The position numbers and the translations under genes were made by a program. Shown piece after piece: positions 14,528 to 23,073 of a stretch of 41,975 nt of DNA. Every line of letters begins with the position of its first letter. Positions within the stretch are counted from its first letter, which is position 1. Origin of the DNA: Caldisericaceae bacterium (GTDB taxonomy: Bacteria > Caldisericota > Caldisericia > Caldisericales > Caldisericaceae); the NCBI GenBank assembly GCA_027023025.1, contig JALVXB010000018.1:1-41975 (forward strand), given 5' to 3'. The notes beneath the pieces were generated by a model. The model saw only the letters and a list, made by a program, of their open reading frames with translations. It did not search any database and was not told the origin of the DNA.

Positions 14528-15259
14528 ATGGGTTTTATTCTAGCACACCTGCACGCAGGCGAAGAAGTGCTGAAAGTGGGTTCGTACAGGGCAAAAGACA
14601 GGCGGCTCTACAACTTCGGGGCGATGGGCCCCGACTTTATTTTTATGGAAAGTGTGGATTGGGAAAAGCGGCTGCACGACGAAAGGGCAGCAGAACTTGC
14701 CGCGTTTTTGCTGGAGAATGCAGACGAAGAAACGATGGACTTTGCAATTGGGTACGCAACGCACATATACACTGATGTCGAGATGTATCCCGTTTCTATG
14801 CGCCTTGCAGGAAATAACTTTGACGCGTATTTGAAAATAGAAGTAACCTTCGATGTGCTTCTTGCAAAAAGCGTCTATAAAGCGGACATCTCGGATATAC
14901 GCCTTGCGTCAAAAATTTATGTGGGGAAAACGCTCAAAGAGGGCGTGTGCAACCTGCTCGAGCGGGGTATAAAAGAAGTTTACGGAAGCGGGGCACTCGA
15001 AAAGGATAGAATAAACAGGGCGTATAAAAAGTTCGTAAGGTACGCGCGTCTTTTGGACTTTACGAAAAGCAGGCAGTTCAAACTGACGAAAAACCTGTTG
15101 CTAAAAGGCGCGGAAACACTTTTCCGTAGAAATTTTACCACATTTTTTTATCCGCTCAGCGTGGAAAGAAAGTACGAAGAAGTGTATCCTGAAGTTTACG
15201 AAAGCCTTGAGCGCGGCATCGAGCTGAGCAAGTCGCATTTGGAAAAATACCTTCTGTAG
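14528..15259 (+). CDS. Zn-dependent phospholipase C-like protein
   Basis: A 243-residue protein of the Zn_dep_PLPC (S1/P1-like helical) group. Visible metal-ligand candidates are His7 and His9 (FILAHLHAG), Asp36 in GAMGPDF, His50, and His79/Asp83 in GYATHIYTDVEMYP; this Gly-Pro-Asp and His-x3-Asp arrangement is typical of the family. There is no signal peptide, so it appears cytoplasmic. Family members include clostridial phospholipases, but many short cytoplasmic homologues have no known substrate. It follows the sigma region 4 gene with no gap, so it is co-translated with the sigma pair and may be part of the same response. Confidence 0.7.
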   Translation: MGFILAHLHAGEEVLKVGSYRAKDRRLYNFGAMGPDFIFMESVDWEKRLHDERAAELAAFLLENADEETMDFAIGYATHIYTDVEMYPVSMRLAGNNFDAYLKIEVTFDVLLAKSVYKADISDIRLASKIYVGKTLKEGVCNLLERGIKEVYGSGALEKDRINRAYKKFVRYARLLDFTKSRQFKLTKNLLLKGAETLFRRNFTTFFYPLSVERKYEEVYPEVYESLERGIELSKSHLEKYLL

Positions 15260-15287
15260 GTTAAACTAAAAACAGGAGGCGATTTCT

Positions 15288-17459
15288 ATGCAAAAAATGA
15301 TTATCGTTTCAAATAGGCTGCCCGTCAGTATCTTAAAGACGGGAGGCAAAATTAAGGTAAAGAGAAGTGTTGGCGGGCTTGCAACGGGCCTGGGCTCGTT
15401 CTACAAAGACTACAAAAGCGTGTGGATTGGATGGCCGGGCATTGCAAGTGAGCGCATCCGCGGAGAAAAAACCGTTATAAGGGAGCTGTTAGACGAAGAA
15501 AACTGCGCACCCGTCTTTCTTTCGCAAAAAGATGTGGAGAAGTACTACTACGGGTTTTCCAATAAAACGCTCTGGCCTTTGTTTCACTACTTTACCCAGT
15601 TCGTAATTTACGACGACTCTTTCTGGAAAAATTATGTGAGCGTAAACAGGGAATTTGCAAGAGCGGTGCTTAAAGTCGCAGACAAGGACGACATCATCTG
15701 GGTGCACGACTATCAGCTTATGCTGCTTCCTATGATGCTGAGGAAAAAACTTCCAGACAATCCGATTGGTTTCTTTCTGCACATTCCGTTTCCTGCGTTT
15801 GAAGTGTTCAGGACACTCCCCTGGAGGAAAGAAATTATAGAGGGGTTGCTCGGCGCAGACCTTATAGGTTTTCACACTTACGACTACGCAACTTACTTCC
15901 TGGACAGCGTAAGAAGGCTGTTCGGATACGAAAGTACACTTGGAAGAATAAACTTTAAGGACAGGATTATAAAAGTGGACGCATTCCCAATGGGCATTGA
16001 TTACGATAAATTCGCAAATGCGTCAAAAGACCCCGCCGTGCAAAAAAGCGTAAAAAGTGTAAGGCGCACTGTAGGCGAGCGCAAAGTAATTTTATCAGTC
16101 GACAGAATGGACTACACGAAAGGTATTCTGCAAAGGCTTGACGCATACGACAAATTCCTTGACACATATCCGCAGTATAAAGGCAAGGTGACGATGATTT
16201 TAGTTGCGGTACCCTCGCGCTCTCATGTGGAGCAGTACGCATCGCTTAAAAAAAGTGTGGACCAGAAAGTAGGTGCAATCAACGGAAAGCACGGGATGAT
16301 TGACTGGACGCCAATTCACTACCTGTATAGGTCTCTGCCGTTTAACAGGCTTACTGCGCTTTACCTCGTTGCAGACATTGCGCCAATTACGCCGCTGAGA
16401 GACGGTATGAACCTCGTTGCAAAGGAATTCATTGCGACGAAAACTGACGGCAGAGGCGTTTTAATTCTCAGCGAAATGGCGGGTGCAGCAAAAGAGCTGG
16501 ACGGTGCGCTGATCGTAAATCCGAACAGTGACGACGAACTTATCGAGGCACTAAAAACTGCAATAGAGATGCCCGTAAAAGAGCAGGTAGAACGCAACAG
16601 GATGATGCAGGAAAGGCTGAAGCGCTACACGGTGACGCACTGGGCGCAAGACTTCATAAAAGTGCTGCACGAAGTGAAGGAAATGCAGAGAAATTACCTC
16701 TCCAAAAAACTTACGGAAGAAGTCGAAGAAAAAATCGTTTCTCACTTTAAAAACAGCAAAGAAAGGCTGCTTTTACTGGATTACGACGGAACTCTTATCC
16801 CGTTCTCGTCAAAGCCAAGTTACGCAAAGCCAGACAAACGCCTCATTGCGCTATTATCTGCCCTCTCAGAAGTGAGTGAGGTAGTCATCGTAAGCGGCCG
16901 AGACAAAGATACGCTGGAGAGGTGGTTTGGCAAACTCAATGTCGGGCTCATCGGAGAGCACGGCGTGTGGATAAAAGACGATGGGGAAAACTGGCGTGAA
17001 ATTATGCCTCTTGAAAACGAGTGGAAAGCGTCTATACGCCCTATACTGGAGTACTATGTGGATAGGACGCCTGGCTCGTTTATAGAAGAGAAGCCATTCT
17101 CGCTCGTGTGGCACTACAGAAATGTGCAGAAAGAGCTTGCCATAACGCGCGTCGGCGAACTAAAAAGCGTACTTGCAAACCTTGCTGCAAACCTCGGCGT
17201 GGAGATGCTCGACGGAAATAAAGTCGTAGAGTTTAAAAATGTAGGCATCAACAAAGGGCGCGCTGCGTTGCACTTTATTAATAAAAAGAAGTGGGACTTT
17301 ATGCTTGCAGCAGGTGACGATGTAACGGACGAGGATCTGTTCAGTGTGCTTCCCAATTATGCGTATTCGATAAAAGTGCGCAGGGGCATATCCGTTGCAA
17401 AGTACGATGTGGAATCCTACATCCAGGTAAGGAATTTACTGGAAAAGTTCGTGCGATAA
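15288..17459 (+). CDS. otsAB: Bifunctional trehalose-6-phosphate synthase/phosphatase
   Basis: A 723-residue fusion enzyme making trehalose from a nucleotide-glucose and glucose-6-phosphate. The N-terminal GT20 synthase (about 1-475) shows SNRLPVSI, GGLATGL, WVHDYQLMLLP, GFFLHIPFP, VDRMDYTKGI and LRDGMNLVAKEF. The C-terminal HAD phosphatase (about 492-723) has the nucleophile motif DYDGTLIPF with Asp498 and Asp500, VVIVSGRD, and the late GDDVTDED metal motif. All key residues are present, so both activities should be intact. The start is 28 bp after the previous stop with its own AGGAGG. It is probably expressed with the split sigma operon; trehalose is a typical heat, salt or desiccation protectant. 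Confidence 0.93.
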   Translation: MQKMIIVSNRLPVSILKTGGKIKVKRSVGGLATGLGSFYKDYKSVWIGWPGIASERIRGEKTVIRELLDEENCAPVFLSQKDVEKYYYGFSNKTLWPLFHYFTQFVIYDDSFWKNYVSVNREFARAVLKVADKDDIIWVHDYQLMLLPMMLRKKLPDNPIGFFLHIPFPAFEVFRTLPWRKEIIEGLLGADLIGFHTYDYATYFLDSVRRLFGYESTLGRINFKDRIIKVDAFPMGIDYDKFANASKDPAVQKSVKSVRRTVGERKVILSVDRMDYTKGILQRLDAYDKFLDTYPQYKGKVTMILVAVPSRSHVEQYASLKKSVDQKVGAINGKHGMIDWTPIHYLYRSLPFNRLTALYLVADIAPITPLRDGMNLVAKEFIATKTDGRGVLILSEMAGAAKELDGALIVNPNSDDELIEALKTAIEMPVKEQVERNRMMQERLKRYTVTHWAQDFIKVLHEVKEMQRNYLSKKLTEEVEEKIVSHFKNSKERLLLLDYDGTLIPFSSKPSYAKPDKRLIALLSALSEVSEVVIVSGRDKDTLERWFGKLNVGLIGEHGVWIKDDGENWREIMPLENEWKASIRPILEYYVDRTPGSFIEEKPFSLVWHYRNVQKELAITRVGELKSVLANLAANLGVEMLDGNKVVEFKNVGINKGRAALHFINKKKWDFMLAAGDDVTDEDLFSVLPNYAYSIKVRRGISVAKYDVESYIQVRNLLEKFVR

Positions 17460-17518
17460 TATAAATTAAGCATCTGTGTAGATCTGTATTATTAAGAAGG
17501 AGGAATTGCCTGGGGGTA

Positions 17519-17875
17519 ATGAAAACCTTTCGTGAAAGAAGCATGCTGTCCAAAACGGCAATTTTAATTGGCATTATTTTTGGCAGTATCTGGGCGTTCG
17601 TGTTTATTAATGAAATACTTTTTGGAAGTGAGCCCGTCACTTTAGAAGGCATTATACTTTTTGCAATGGCACTTTTAATACTATTTTTCGTAATTTATGC
17701 GATAGCGCGCTCTGAACAAATTGGCGGAATAGTTATCATAATACTGTCCATTGCAATGTGCATTTTTTCGTACAGCGCAGCGGGAAGAAATAAAATCTTA
17801 GCAGTCGCTATAACGGGCGTGCCATTTCTTATTTCGGGCGTTCTTTTCCTTTTTAACAGTCAGATCAGACAATAG
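17519..17875 (+). CDS. Small four-helix membrane protein, unknown
   Basis: A 118-residue hydrophobic protein with four membrane segments (about 13-33, 43-63, 67-86 and 92-112) and short loops. I recognise no family with confidence. An AAGGAGG lies 15-20 nt before the ATG and a second G-rich stretch (GGGGG, 17512-17516) immediately before it, so the start is likely but its ribosome site is unclear. It follows otsAB by 59 bp on the same strand and may be the last gene of that operon. Confidence 0.6.
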   Translation: MKTFRERSMLSKTAILIGIIFGSIWAFVFINEILFGSEPVTLEGIILFAMALLILFFVIYAIARSEQIGGIVIIILSIAMCIFSYSAAGRNKILAVAITGVPFLISGVLFLFNSQIRQ

Positions 17876-18270
17876 TCTTGCAGAGTGAAAGGCACTTTAA
17901 GGCCGCCAGGATAGACACCTTTAATGTGGAATTGCCAATCTAAGTAAGTACTTTTTCCTCGCCTTTCTGACGAGTTCTTTATTTTCTGTTATCCTGTAAG
18001 AATGTTTTCCCTCAGAGCGTCCTGAGCCACTCTTGCAAAAGATCTCATAAGTATTGTTGTGCAGTTTGATGTTTTTAATGTTAACAAAAAGTGAAGTTGC
18101 TAAGGTAGAGACTCTCCGCTTCGCTCAGAGTGACAAATCCAAAATGATTTGTTGTTAGGGTAAGGATACTTCGCTTTTTCCGGAGTAACAGTGGAGTGGT
18201 CGTCCTGAGCCGTTTTTGCTAAGACTCCTGTAAAATTTTACTTCTAAATTTCGATTTTTTAATCTCATAC
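17876..18270. other. Intergenic region with dispersed-repeat fragments
   Basis: No supportable gene. It holds one copy of the dispersed repeat (18108-18134) and two copies of CGTCCTGAGCC followed 4-5 nt later by TTGC or TTTGC (from 18018 and from 18201), fragments of similar intergenic repeat DNA. A 12-bp palindrome GTAAAATTTTAC lies at 18230-18241. Confidence 0.5.
18108..18134 (-). repeat. Dispersed repeat family A, copy 1
   Basis: The core on the minus strand reads GTCACTCTGAGCGAAGCG followed by GAGAGTCTC. It is related to copies at 23074-23100, 23125-23152 and 32485-32514. All lie between genes. ACTCT and AGAGT can pair to form a short hairpin. Confidence 0.7.
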
Positions 18271-18305
18271 TTGACAAAATTAAAATAAAGTTTAATATTA
18301 TTAAA
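18271..18305 (+). promoter_or_regulatory. Promoter of the DUF2089 operon with palindromic operator
   Basis: A perfect TTGACA at 18271-18276 is followed by an AT-rich -10 region (AATATT at 17 bp, or TATTAT at 19 bp). The -10 region lies in a perfect 15-bp palindrome, TTTAATATTATTAAA (18291-18305), a likely operator. The DUF2089 protein, with a zinc-ribbon and HTH, could be the autoregulator. Confidence 0.65.
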
Positions 18306-18332
18306 AACAAAATAAATAATGTGGAGGTGGAT

Positions 18333-18704
18333 GTGAAAAAATTGCCTACGAAGTGCCCCGCGTGTGGTACAACATTGGAAATAGTGGAGTTGAAGTGCCC
18401 GAAGTGCGGAACTGTGATACGGGGAGAGTTTCCTATGGACCCCTTTCTTTCCCTGTCTGACGAAGACAGAAAATTTCTTATTGCATTTTTGCGCTCCAGG
18501 GGGAACATGAAAGAGGTACAGGAACGCCTCAGTATTTCTTACCCTACCGCAAAAAACAGGCTCGACAAACTACTAATAAATTTAGGGATCTACGAAAAAG
18601 AAAATTCTCCAAAAGAGAAAGAGATTCTGGATGCGCTTGAGCGGGGAGAAATTACCGCAGAGCAGGCAATCCGTTTAATCAGGGAGGCGAAGAAAAATGG
18701 ATAG
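18333..18704 (+). CDS. DUF2089 family zinc-ribbon/HTH protein
   Basis: A 123-residue protein. A zinc ribbon has Cys8, Cys11, Cys22 and Cys25 (CPACGTTLEIVELKCPKCG), followed by GEFPMDPFLSLSDEDRKFLIAF and a helix-turn-helix (NMKEVQERLSISYPTAKNRLDKLL). This is the DUF2089 signature and implies a DNA-binding regulator. A C-terminal helical hairpin (ILDALERGEITAEQAIRLI, about 100-120) is the SHOCT-like motif that also opens the next two proteins. The start is GTG at 18333, 5-6 nt after GGAGGTG; a GTG at 18321 lies ahead of the ribosome site. It overlaps the next gene by 8 bp. Confidence 0.88.
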   Translation: MKKLPTKCPACGTTLEIVELKCPKCGTVIRGEFPMDPFLSLSDEDRKFLIAFLRSRGNMKEVQERLSISYPTAKNRLDKLLINLGIYEKENSPKEKEILDALERGEITAEQAIRLIREAKKNG

Positions 18705-19614
18705 CAGTCTTTCTGACAGGCTTGAAAAATTGCTGAAAAGCGGAAAAATTACTGAAGAGGAAAAAGAAGAACTTGAAAAAGCAATCTTTGGAAGTTCCGC
18801 CCGCGAATCTGCTAGCGGATATGCGCGCAAAGAGGAAGAAACGCACGAAAGCCTGCAATTAGTGGAATTAAAGCAATTTTTTCACACGGACATCGAAGTA
18901 AACGGAGGGGAAACATTTGCCGTAATAAAAGGCAAAGAGCACCTCACGATTGAACGGAAGGAAAATGCCGTTCTTATTACTCCAAAAAAGCCGCTTAACA
19001 GAACACTGGACAGTTTTTTAACCAGAATAATGGAGCAGGATAAGGTCGTGCTTACCGTTCCAAAAAACACGGATCTTAAAGTAAAAGCGGTTGCTTCTGA
19101 TGTGAAGGTAAACGGGATGCAGGGTGATTTAAGCATAAGCACCGTTTCTGGCGATGTAGAAGTTACAGGTGCTATAGAAGTAGATAAAGCACCGTTCATT
19201 GAAATTTCAACGATTAGCGGAGATGTGGAACTAAACGGAATAACTGCAGAGTTAAGAGTGAAGTTAAAGTCGGGCGACCTTTCCGTTCAGAGTTCTAAAG
19301 TTTCGGGCTTAATAAAACTCTATTCTGGAGATGTCGAGGTCTCGGATGCGGAATTCGTAAGTAGCCTTACAATAAAAACATTCAGCGGCGACACGAGGCT
19401 AAAGGGAGTGAAAGTAAAAGGCAGCGTGGAAGTCGAAACCTTTTACGGAGACATAGGCATTGCGGTGAAAAATAGTGACCTCTCAATATCTGCGGAGAGC
19501 AAAAGAGGAACCGTTTCGATAGACAGCACATTAAAAGACGCTAAAGGTCATCCCTTAAAAGTGCGCACGAACAGGGGAGACATATCAATAAAACAAAGTG
19601 GAGGTGCATTATGA
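18697..19614 (+). CDS. DUF4097 beta-repeat protein with N-terminal SHOCT-like hairpin
   Basis: A 305-residue protein. Residues 1-30 form a helical hairpin (DRLEKLLKSGKITEEEKEELE). The rest is a right-handed beta-repeat domain of the DUF4097 type. The core SGDVEV or similar recurs about every 20-25 residues (TVSGDVEVTG, TISGDVELNG, LKSGDLSVQ, YSGDVEVSD, FSGDTRLKG, YGDIGI, RGDISI). There is no signal peptide or membrane helix, so it appears cytoplasmic, like YvlB/LiaX-type proteins. Such modules are associated with envelope-stress responses in Firmicutes, but the mechanism is not settled. The ATG lies inside the DUF2089 gene and its stop overlaps the following ATG, so all three are coupled. Confidence 0.88.
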   Translation: MDSSLSDRLEKLLKSGKITEEEKEELEKAIFGSSARESASGYARKEEETHESLQLVELKQFFHTDIEVNGGETFAVIKGKEHLTIERKENAVLITPKKPLNRTLDSFLTRIMEQDKVVLTVPKNTDLKVKAVASDVKVNGMQGDLSISTVSGDVEVTGAIEVDKAPFIEISTISGDVELNGITAELRVKLKSGDLSVQSSKVSGLIKLYSGDVEVSDAEFVSSLTIKTFSGDTRLKGVKVKGSVEVETFYGDIGIAVKNSDLSISAESKRGTVSIDSTLKDAKGHPLKVRTNRGDISIKQSGGAL

Positions 19615-19994
19615 ACGAAGAAATTAAAAGAGTGCTGGACATGCTGGAAGAAGGAAAGATTTCAAAAGACGATGCAGTAAAACTCATCGAGGCACTGAAG
19701 GAAAGTAAAGTAACTGAAACATCTGCACCAGAAAAACCTGTCGAAAAAAGAAAGTTTCACCTTATTGCGGACAAAGGCGACGGAAAGAAAGTGGACATTA
19801 CAATTCCAACGAGCGTGCTGAAGTTCGGGCTTACCATAGCAAAGAAATTGGGCAAAAGCACGATAAACATCGACGGGAACGAGATTCCAATAGACATTGA
19901 CAAAATAAACGAAGTGTTGAAAGACCCCGACTTCAGCGGAAAGGTAATGGAAGTAAGTGACGGAAAGAGGAAAATCATTATTGAGATCGTATAA
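19611..19994 (+). CDS. SHOCT-like (YvlB/LiaX N-terminal-type) domain protein
   Basis: A 127-residue protein. The N-terminal hairpin IKRVLDMLEEGKISKDDAVKLIEAL is the SHOCT-like helix pair. A flexible Glu/Pro/Lys-rich linker (about 30-46) leads to a C-terminal alpha/beta domain (about 48-127) with the strand patterns KVDITIPTSVLKFGL, STINIDGNEIPIDIDKI and KIIIEIV. The domain is not linked to a known activity. It is the third gene of the coupled DUF2089-DUF4097 operon (ATGA overlap of 4 bp). Sharing the hairpin with the other two suggests the three proteins bind one another. Confidence 0.75.
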   Translation: MNEEIKRVLDMLEEGKISKDDAVKLIEALKESKVTETSAPEKPVEKRKFHLIADKGDGKKVDITIPTSVLKFGLTIAKKLGKSTINIDGNEIPIDIDKINEVLKDPDFSGKVMEVSDGKRKIIIEIV

Positions 19995-20004
19995 AACTTA
20001 CTGT

Positions 20005-20110
20005 ATTGTTTGCCTGCGCAGGCAACAAACGGGTCGGTAAGAAAACTTACCAGCCCTGCTGCAGAGAAAAATCTGCTTTGCAGCCTGTAGTTGTTTTAGC
20101 AGTGCAGGAA
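20005..20110 (+). other. Structured leader or 3' region, several hairpins
   Basis: Four elements: TGCCTGCGCAGGCA (20011-20024, a perfect 14-bp palindrome flanked by near-complementary TTGTT/AACAA); GGTAAG-AAAA-CTTACC (20036-20051) extended by GGG/CCC; GCTGCA...TGCAGC; and inside the last, GCAGA/TCTGC. The first may terminate the previous operon. The rest lie 90-150 nt before a MATE exporter gene and could be a riboswitch-like leader, but I recognise no known class. Confidence 0.4.
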
Positions 20111-20194
20111 GCGTAGGAAAACTTAGCGAATTAGATTAAAATAGTAATCGGAAGTATCAAGCAGAAAAATAGCAGGTGGAGGCACAAAAGAAAA

Positions 20195-21604
20195 ATGAGA
20201 AAACTTTCGCGCGAAGAGATACTGAACGGAAACCCGATAAAAGTAATGTTCTTACTGAGCGTTCCAATTATCATTTCAAATTTTATGCAGTCGCTCTACA
20301 ATCTTGCAGATACATTCTGGCTGGGGCATCTGCCACCCTCGCAGAGTGGCGGCGCAGTTGCAGGAATGCAGCTTGCCTGGCCTCTCATATGGATGTTTAT
20401 CGCATTCACGGCGGGCTTTGCAATGGCAGGCATTGCACTCGTTTCGCAGTATACCGGCGCAAAAGAAGAGCATAACGCAAATTACGCGGCAGGGCAGCTT
20501 CTATCAGTTGCAATTATTTTTAGTTTGATAACACTCGTTTTGGGTGTACTCCTTGCCCCATATGTCGCACGCTTTGCAACTCATAATAAAGATGTCCTTG
20601 CAAATGCAACTGCATACATCCGCCTGATATTTTTAGGTATGCCGTTTATGTTCGTTGCAGGCGTTTTTCAGGCTGTGCTTTCTGCAAAAGGAGATACACT
20701 CACTCCGATGTTCGTAAACCTATTTACCGTTTCGCTAAACATCGTGCTTGACCCGTTCCTTATATTCGGCTGGTGGTTTTTCCCTCACATGGGAATTAGC
20801 GGTGCTGCGCTTGCAACGGTTATCTGCCAGGGCATTGCAGCAGCCATTGCAATCTACATATTTTTCTCCGGGAAGCACGGCATAAAGATTTACTTGAAAG
20901 ACCTAATCCCCAACTTTAATTGGTACAAAAAGATTATAAAAATTGGGCTTCCTGCATCCATTGGAAGCAGCACATCTGCGCTGGGGTTTTTCCTCGTAAC
21001 GGCAATCATCGGACGCGTGAGCAATGCTGAAGTTGCACTTGCTGCGTACGGAATTGGCGACAGGATTATCAGCCTGGAATTTATCGTTCTTGACGCTTTG
21101 GGAATGGCAGTTGCTACGATTATCGGACAAACGCTCGGCGCAGATATGATTGAGCGGACAAAACTCATTGCAAAGAAAGGGCTGCAAACGAGTATCGTGC
21201 TTACGGTAATTGAGTCGCTTATTCTTATAGGGCTCAATGTCCCAATTTTCAGGTTGTTTATACCGAACAGGCCTGATGTAATAAAAGAAGGAATAAAATT
21301 TGCCTCGATATTCGTAATCGGCATTCCGTTTTACGGTATTGTTGATATAGTTTCAGCGCTGTTCAGAGGCTCCGGGCACAACAACGAGCCAATGGTAGTG
21401 GATGTGGTAAGGCTCTGGGGGCTGCGCATACCACTTGCGCTTTTGCTTGGGTGGAAGTTTGGCTCAACGGGTATCTGGTGGGGTATGGCTATCAGCAATT
21501 TGGGCGGCGCTATCGTTGCACTGATTTTCTACAAAAAAGGCAACTGGACGAAAAAAGTAATAGAGAAAACGGTAGAGCAACCTTTAGTTATCCTTGAAGA
21601 ATAG
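20195..21604 (+). CDS. MATE family efflux transporter
   Basis: A 469-residue MATE (multidrug and toxin extrusion) exporter with about 12 membrane helices in two homologous halves, driven by sodium or protons. Family phrases: NPIKVMFLLSVPIIISNFMQSLYNLADTFW at the start of half 1 and KKIIKIGLPASIGSSTSALGFF at the start of half 2, plus ALATVICQGIAAAIAI and LFRGSGHNNEPM. Length is typical. The ATG at 20195 has GGAGG 12 nt upstream, a little far; no better in-frame start exists. It stands alone, with the structured region upstream as a possible control element. The substrate is unknown. Confidence 0.92.
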   Translation: MRKLSREEILNGNPIKVMFLLSVPIIISNFMQSLYNLADTFWLGHLPPSQSGGAVAGMQLAWPLIWMFIAFTAGFAMAGIALVSQYTGAKEEHNANYAAGQLLSVAIIFSLITLVLGVLLAPYVARFATHNKDVLANATAYIRLIFLGMPFMFVAGVFQAVLSAKGDTLTPMFVNLFTVSLNIVLDPFLIFGWWFFPHMGISGAALATVICQGIAAAIAIYIFFSGKHGIKIYLKDLIPNFNWYKKIIKIGLPASIGSSTSALGFFLVTAIIGRVSNAEVALAAYGIGDRIISLEFIVLDALGMAVATIIGQTLGADMIERTKLIAKKGLQTSIVLTVIESLILIGLNVPIFRLFIPNRPDVIKEGIKFASIFVIGIPFYGIVDIVSALFRGSGHNNEPMVVDVVRLWGLRIPLALLLGWKFGSTGIWWGMAISNLGGAIVALIFYKKGNWTKKVIEKTVEQPLVILEE

Positions 21605-21647
21605 AAAAAGAGTAGAATAGAAAATATAAAAGCTTCTACTATCATTT

Positions 21648-21659
21648 AGGTTTAAACCT
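21648..21659. promoter_or_regulatory. 12-bp palindrome upstream of lysA
   Basis: AGGTTTAAACCT is a perfect palindrome in the 206-bp gap between the MATE and decarboxylase genes. The rest of this gap is AT-rich with several ATTACAA repeats and no clear promoter. It may be a regulator site. Confidence 0.3.
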
Positions 21660-21810
21660 GGGGAGTAATCCAACTGCGTCCATTTAGGACTTACTTTGTG
21701 TTAATAAAATCTTACTACTTCCAAAATGCACTTTACAATCCTTAAATTGCAATTTTCCAGAAAAACATTACAATTAATTTTAGAAAAATTACAAATTAAA
21801 AGGAGCAAAA

Positions 21811-22980
21811 ATGGACGAATTAAAGAATGCTGAAGTGTTCAGAGAGTTGGAAGAAGTAAAAAGTTACTTCAGAGATAAAACACCCGTTTACGCATATTCC
21901 GAAAAAATCCTAAGGCAGAGTGCAGACGAAGCGTTCCGCACTTTCTCAAAGGCAGGCACGCCTTACTACGCACTGAAAGCAAATGCAAACCCGTTTCTTT
22001 TGCGAATTATCCGCGAGGCAGGGTTTGGCGCAGATGCCGTATCTGCAAACGAAATTGCCCTGGCTAAAAAGGTAGGATTTAAAAACATAATGTTTTCTGG
22101 CGTGGGAAAGACGAAAAATGAACTGAAGTTTGCAATCGAAAACAAAGTGCAGATAAATGCAGAAAGCGAAGAAGAAATTGCGCAGATTGCGTCGATCAAA
22201 AAAGGCATAAAGATAGGAATAAGGATTAACCCGAACATCGCGGTGCACACGCACAGGTACATCACGACGGGGCGCACGATAAACAAGTTTGGCATACCGA
22301 TAAAGTACGCAGACCGCGCATTCGAACTTGCAAGAAACTTTGGGCTTTACCCCGTGAGAGTCCACATACACCTCGGCTCGCAGATCTTCGAAACGGCACC
22401 CTTCGTAAAAGCGCTGAAAACTGCACTTGAGTTTGAAGATACCGTTAAAGGAATAGAAGAAATTGACCTTGGCGGAGGCTACGGCGTGGGGTATAAGGAA
22501 GAACAAACGGACTTTCCAGCTGAAGTACTCGTTTCACAGATAAAAGAAACTGTAAAAGGGAAGGGTTTTGCGCTGGCGTTTGAACCTGGCAGGTTCGTTA
22601 CTGCACGCTCAGGTGCGTTGCTTGCAAAGGTGCTTTACAGAAAACTTTACGAAAAAAACTTTATCGTTACGGACTGCGGGATGAACGACTTTATCCGCCC
22701 TGCGCTTTACGATGCGTACCACAGGGTAATAAATCTCGATCGGAGTGCTGGCAGGGAAATCGTTGCAGACATCGTTGGGCCAGTGTGCGAATCCGGGGAC
22801 TTTATAGCAAAGGAGCGGAAAATCGTGCTTCCAGAGCAGGGAGATCTGCTTGCAGTAATGGACACGGGTGCGTACGGATACGCAATGAGTTCAAACTACA
22901 ACCTGCGCTGCAAACCAGAGGAATACCTCATAACGGAAAAAGGCTCAATCCGTTTGATCAGGAAAAAGGTTTGTCCGTAA
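21811..22980 (+). CDS. lysA: Diaminopimelate decarboxylase LysA (fold III PLP decarboxylase)
   Basis: A 389-residue enzyme of the alanine-racemase-fold decarboxylases, the last step of lysine synthesis (meso-diaminopimelate to lysine). PLP binds Lys56 in YYALKANANP. Further hallmarks: HIHLGSQI, the phosphate-binding GGGYGVGY, the EPGRFVTARSG loop, and the active-site motif GPVCESGDF, with C-terminal YGYAMSSNYN. It is slightly shorter than the 410-420 residues usual for LysA but has no missing block. Ornithine/arginine decarboxylases of the same fold are an alternative; the CESGD motif and YNLRCKPEE end favour LysA. GGAGC precedes the ATG. Confidence 0.88.
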   Translation: MDELKNAEVFRELEEVKSYFRDKTPVYAYSEKILRQSADEAFRTFSKAGTPYYALKANANPFLLRIIREAGFGADAVSANEIALAKKVGFKNIMFSGVGKTKNELKFAIENKVQINAESEEEIAQIASIKKGIKIGIRINPNIAVHTHRYITTGRTINKFGIPIKYADRAFELARNFGLYPVRVHIHLGSQIFETAPFVKALKTALEFEDTVKGIEEIDLGGGYGVGYKEEQTDFPAEVLVSQIKETVKGKGFALAFEPGRFVTARSGALLAKVLYRKLYEKNFIVTDCGMNDFIRPALYDAYHRVINLDRSAGREIVADIVGPVCESGDFIAKERKIVLPEQGDLLAVMDTGAYGYAMSSNYNLRCKPEEYLITEKGSIRLIRKKVCP

Positions 22981-23073
22981 ACTTTAACCGCTGATTGCGC
23001 TATCGCCCAAAATCCGCACTTTTACAACCAAAAATTATAAAGGAAGTTCTATGTCGAGTACAACTATCAAGTC

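Noticed and set aside
18155-18508. 117-codon minus-strand frame upstream of DUF2089
   Set aside because: It overlaps the clear DUF2089 zinc ribbon and promoter; composition is unlike a real protein.
20176-20475. Alternative plus-strand frames over the MATE 5' end
   Set aside because: They are out of frame with a gene whose MATE motifs are complete; no family features.
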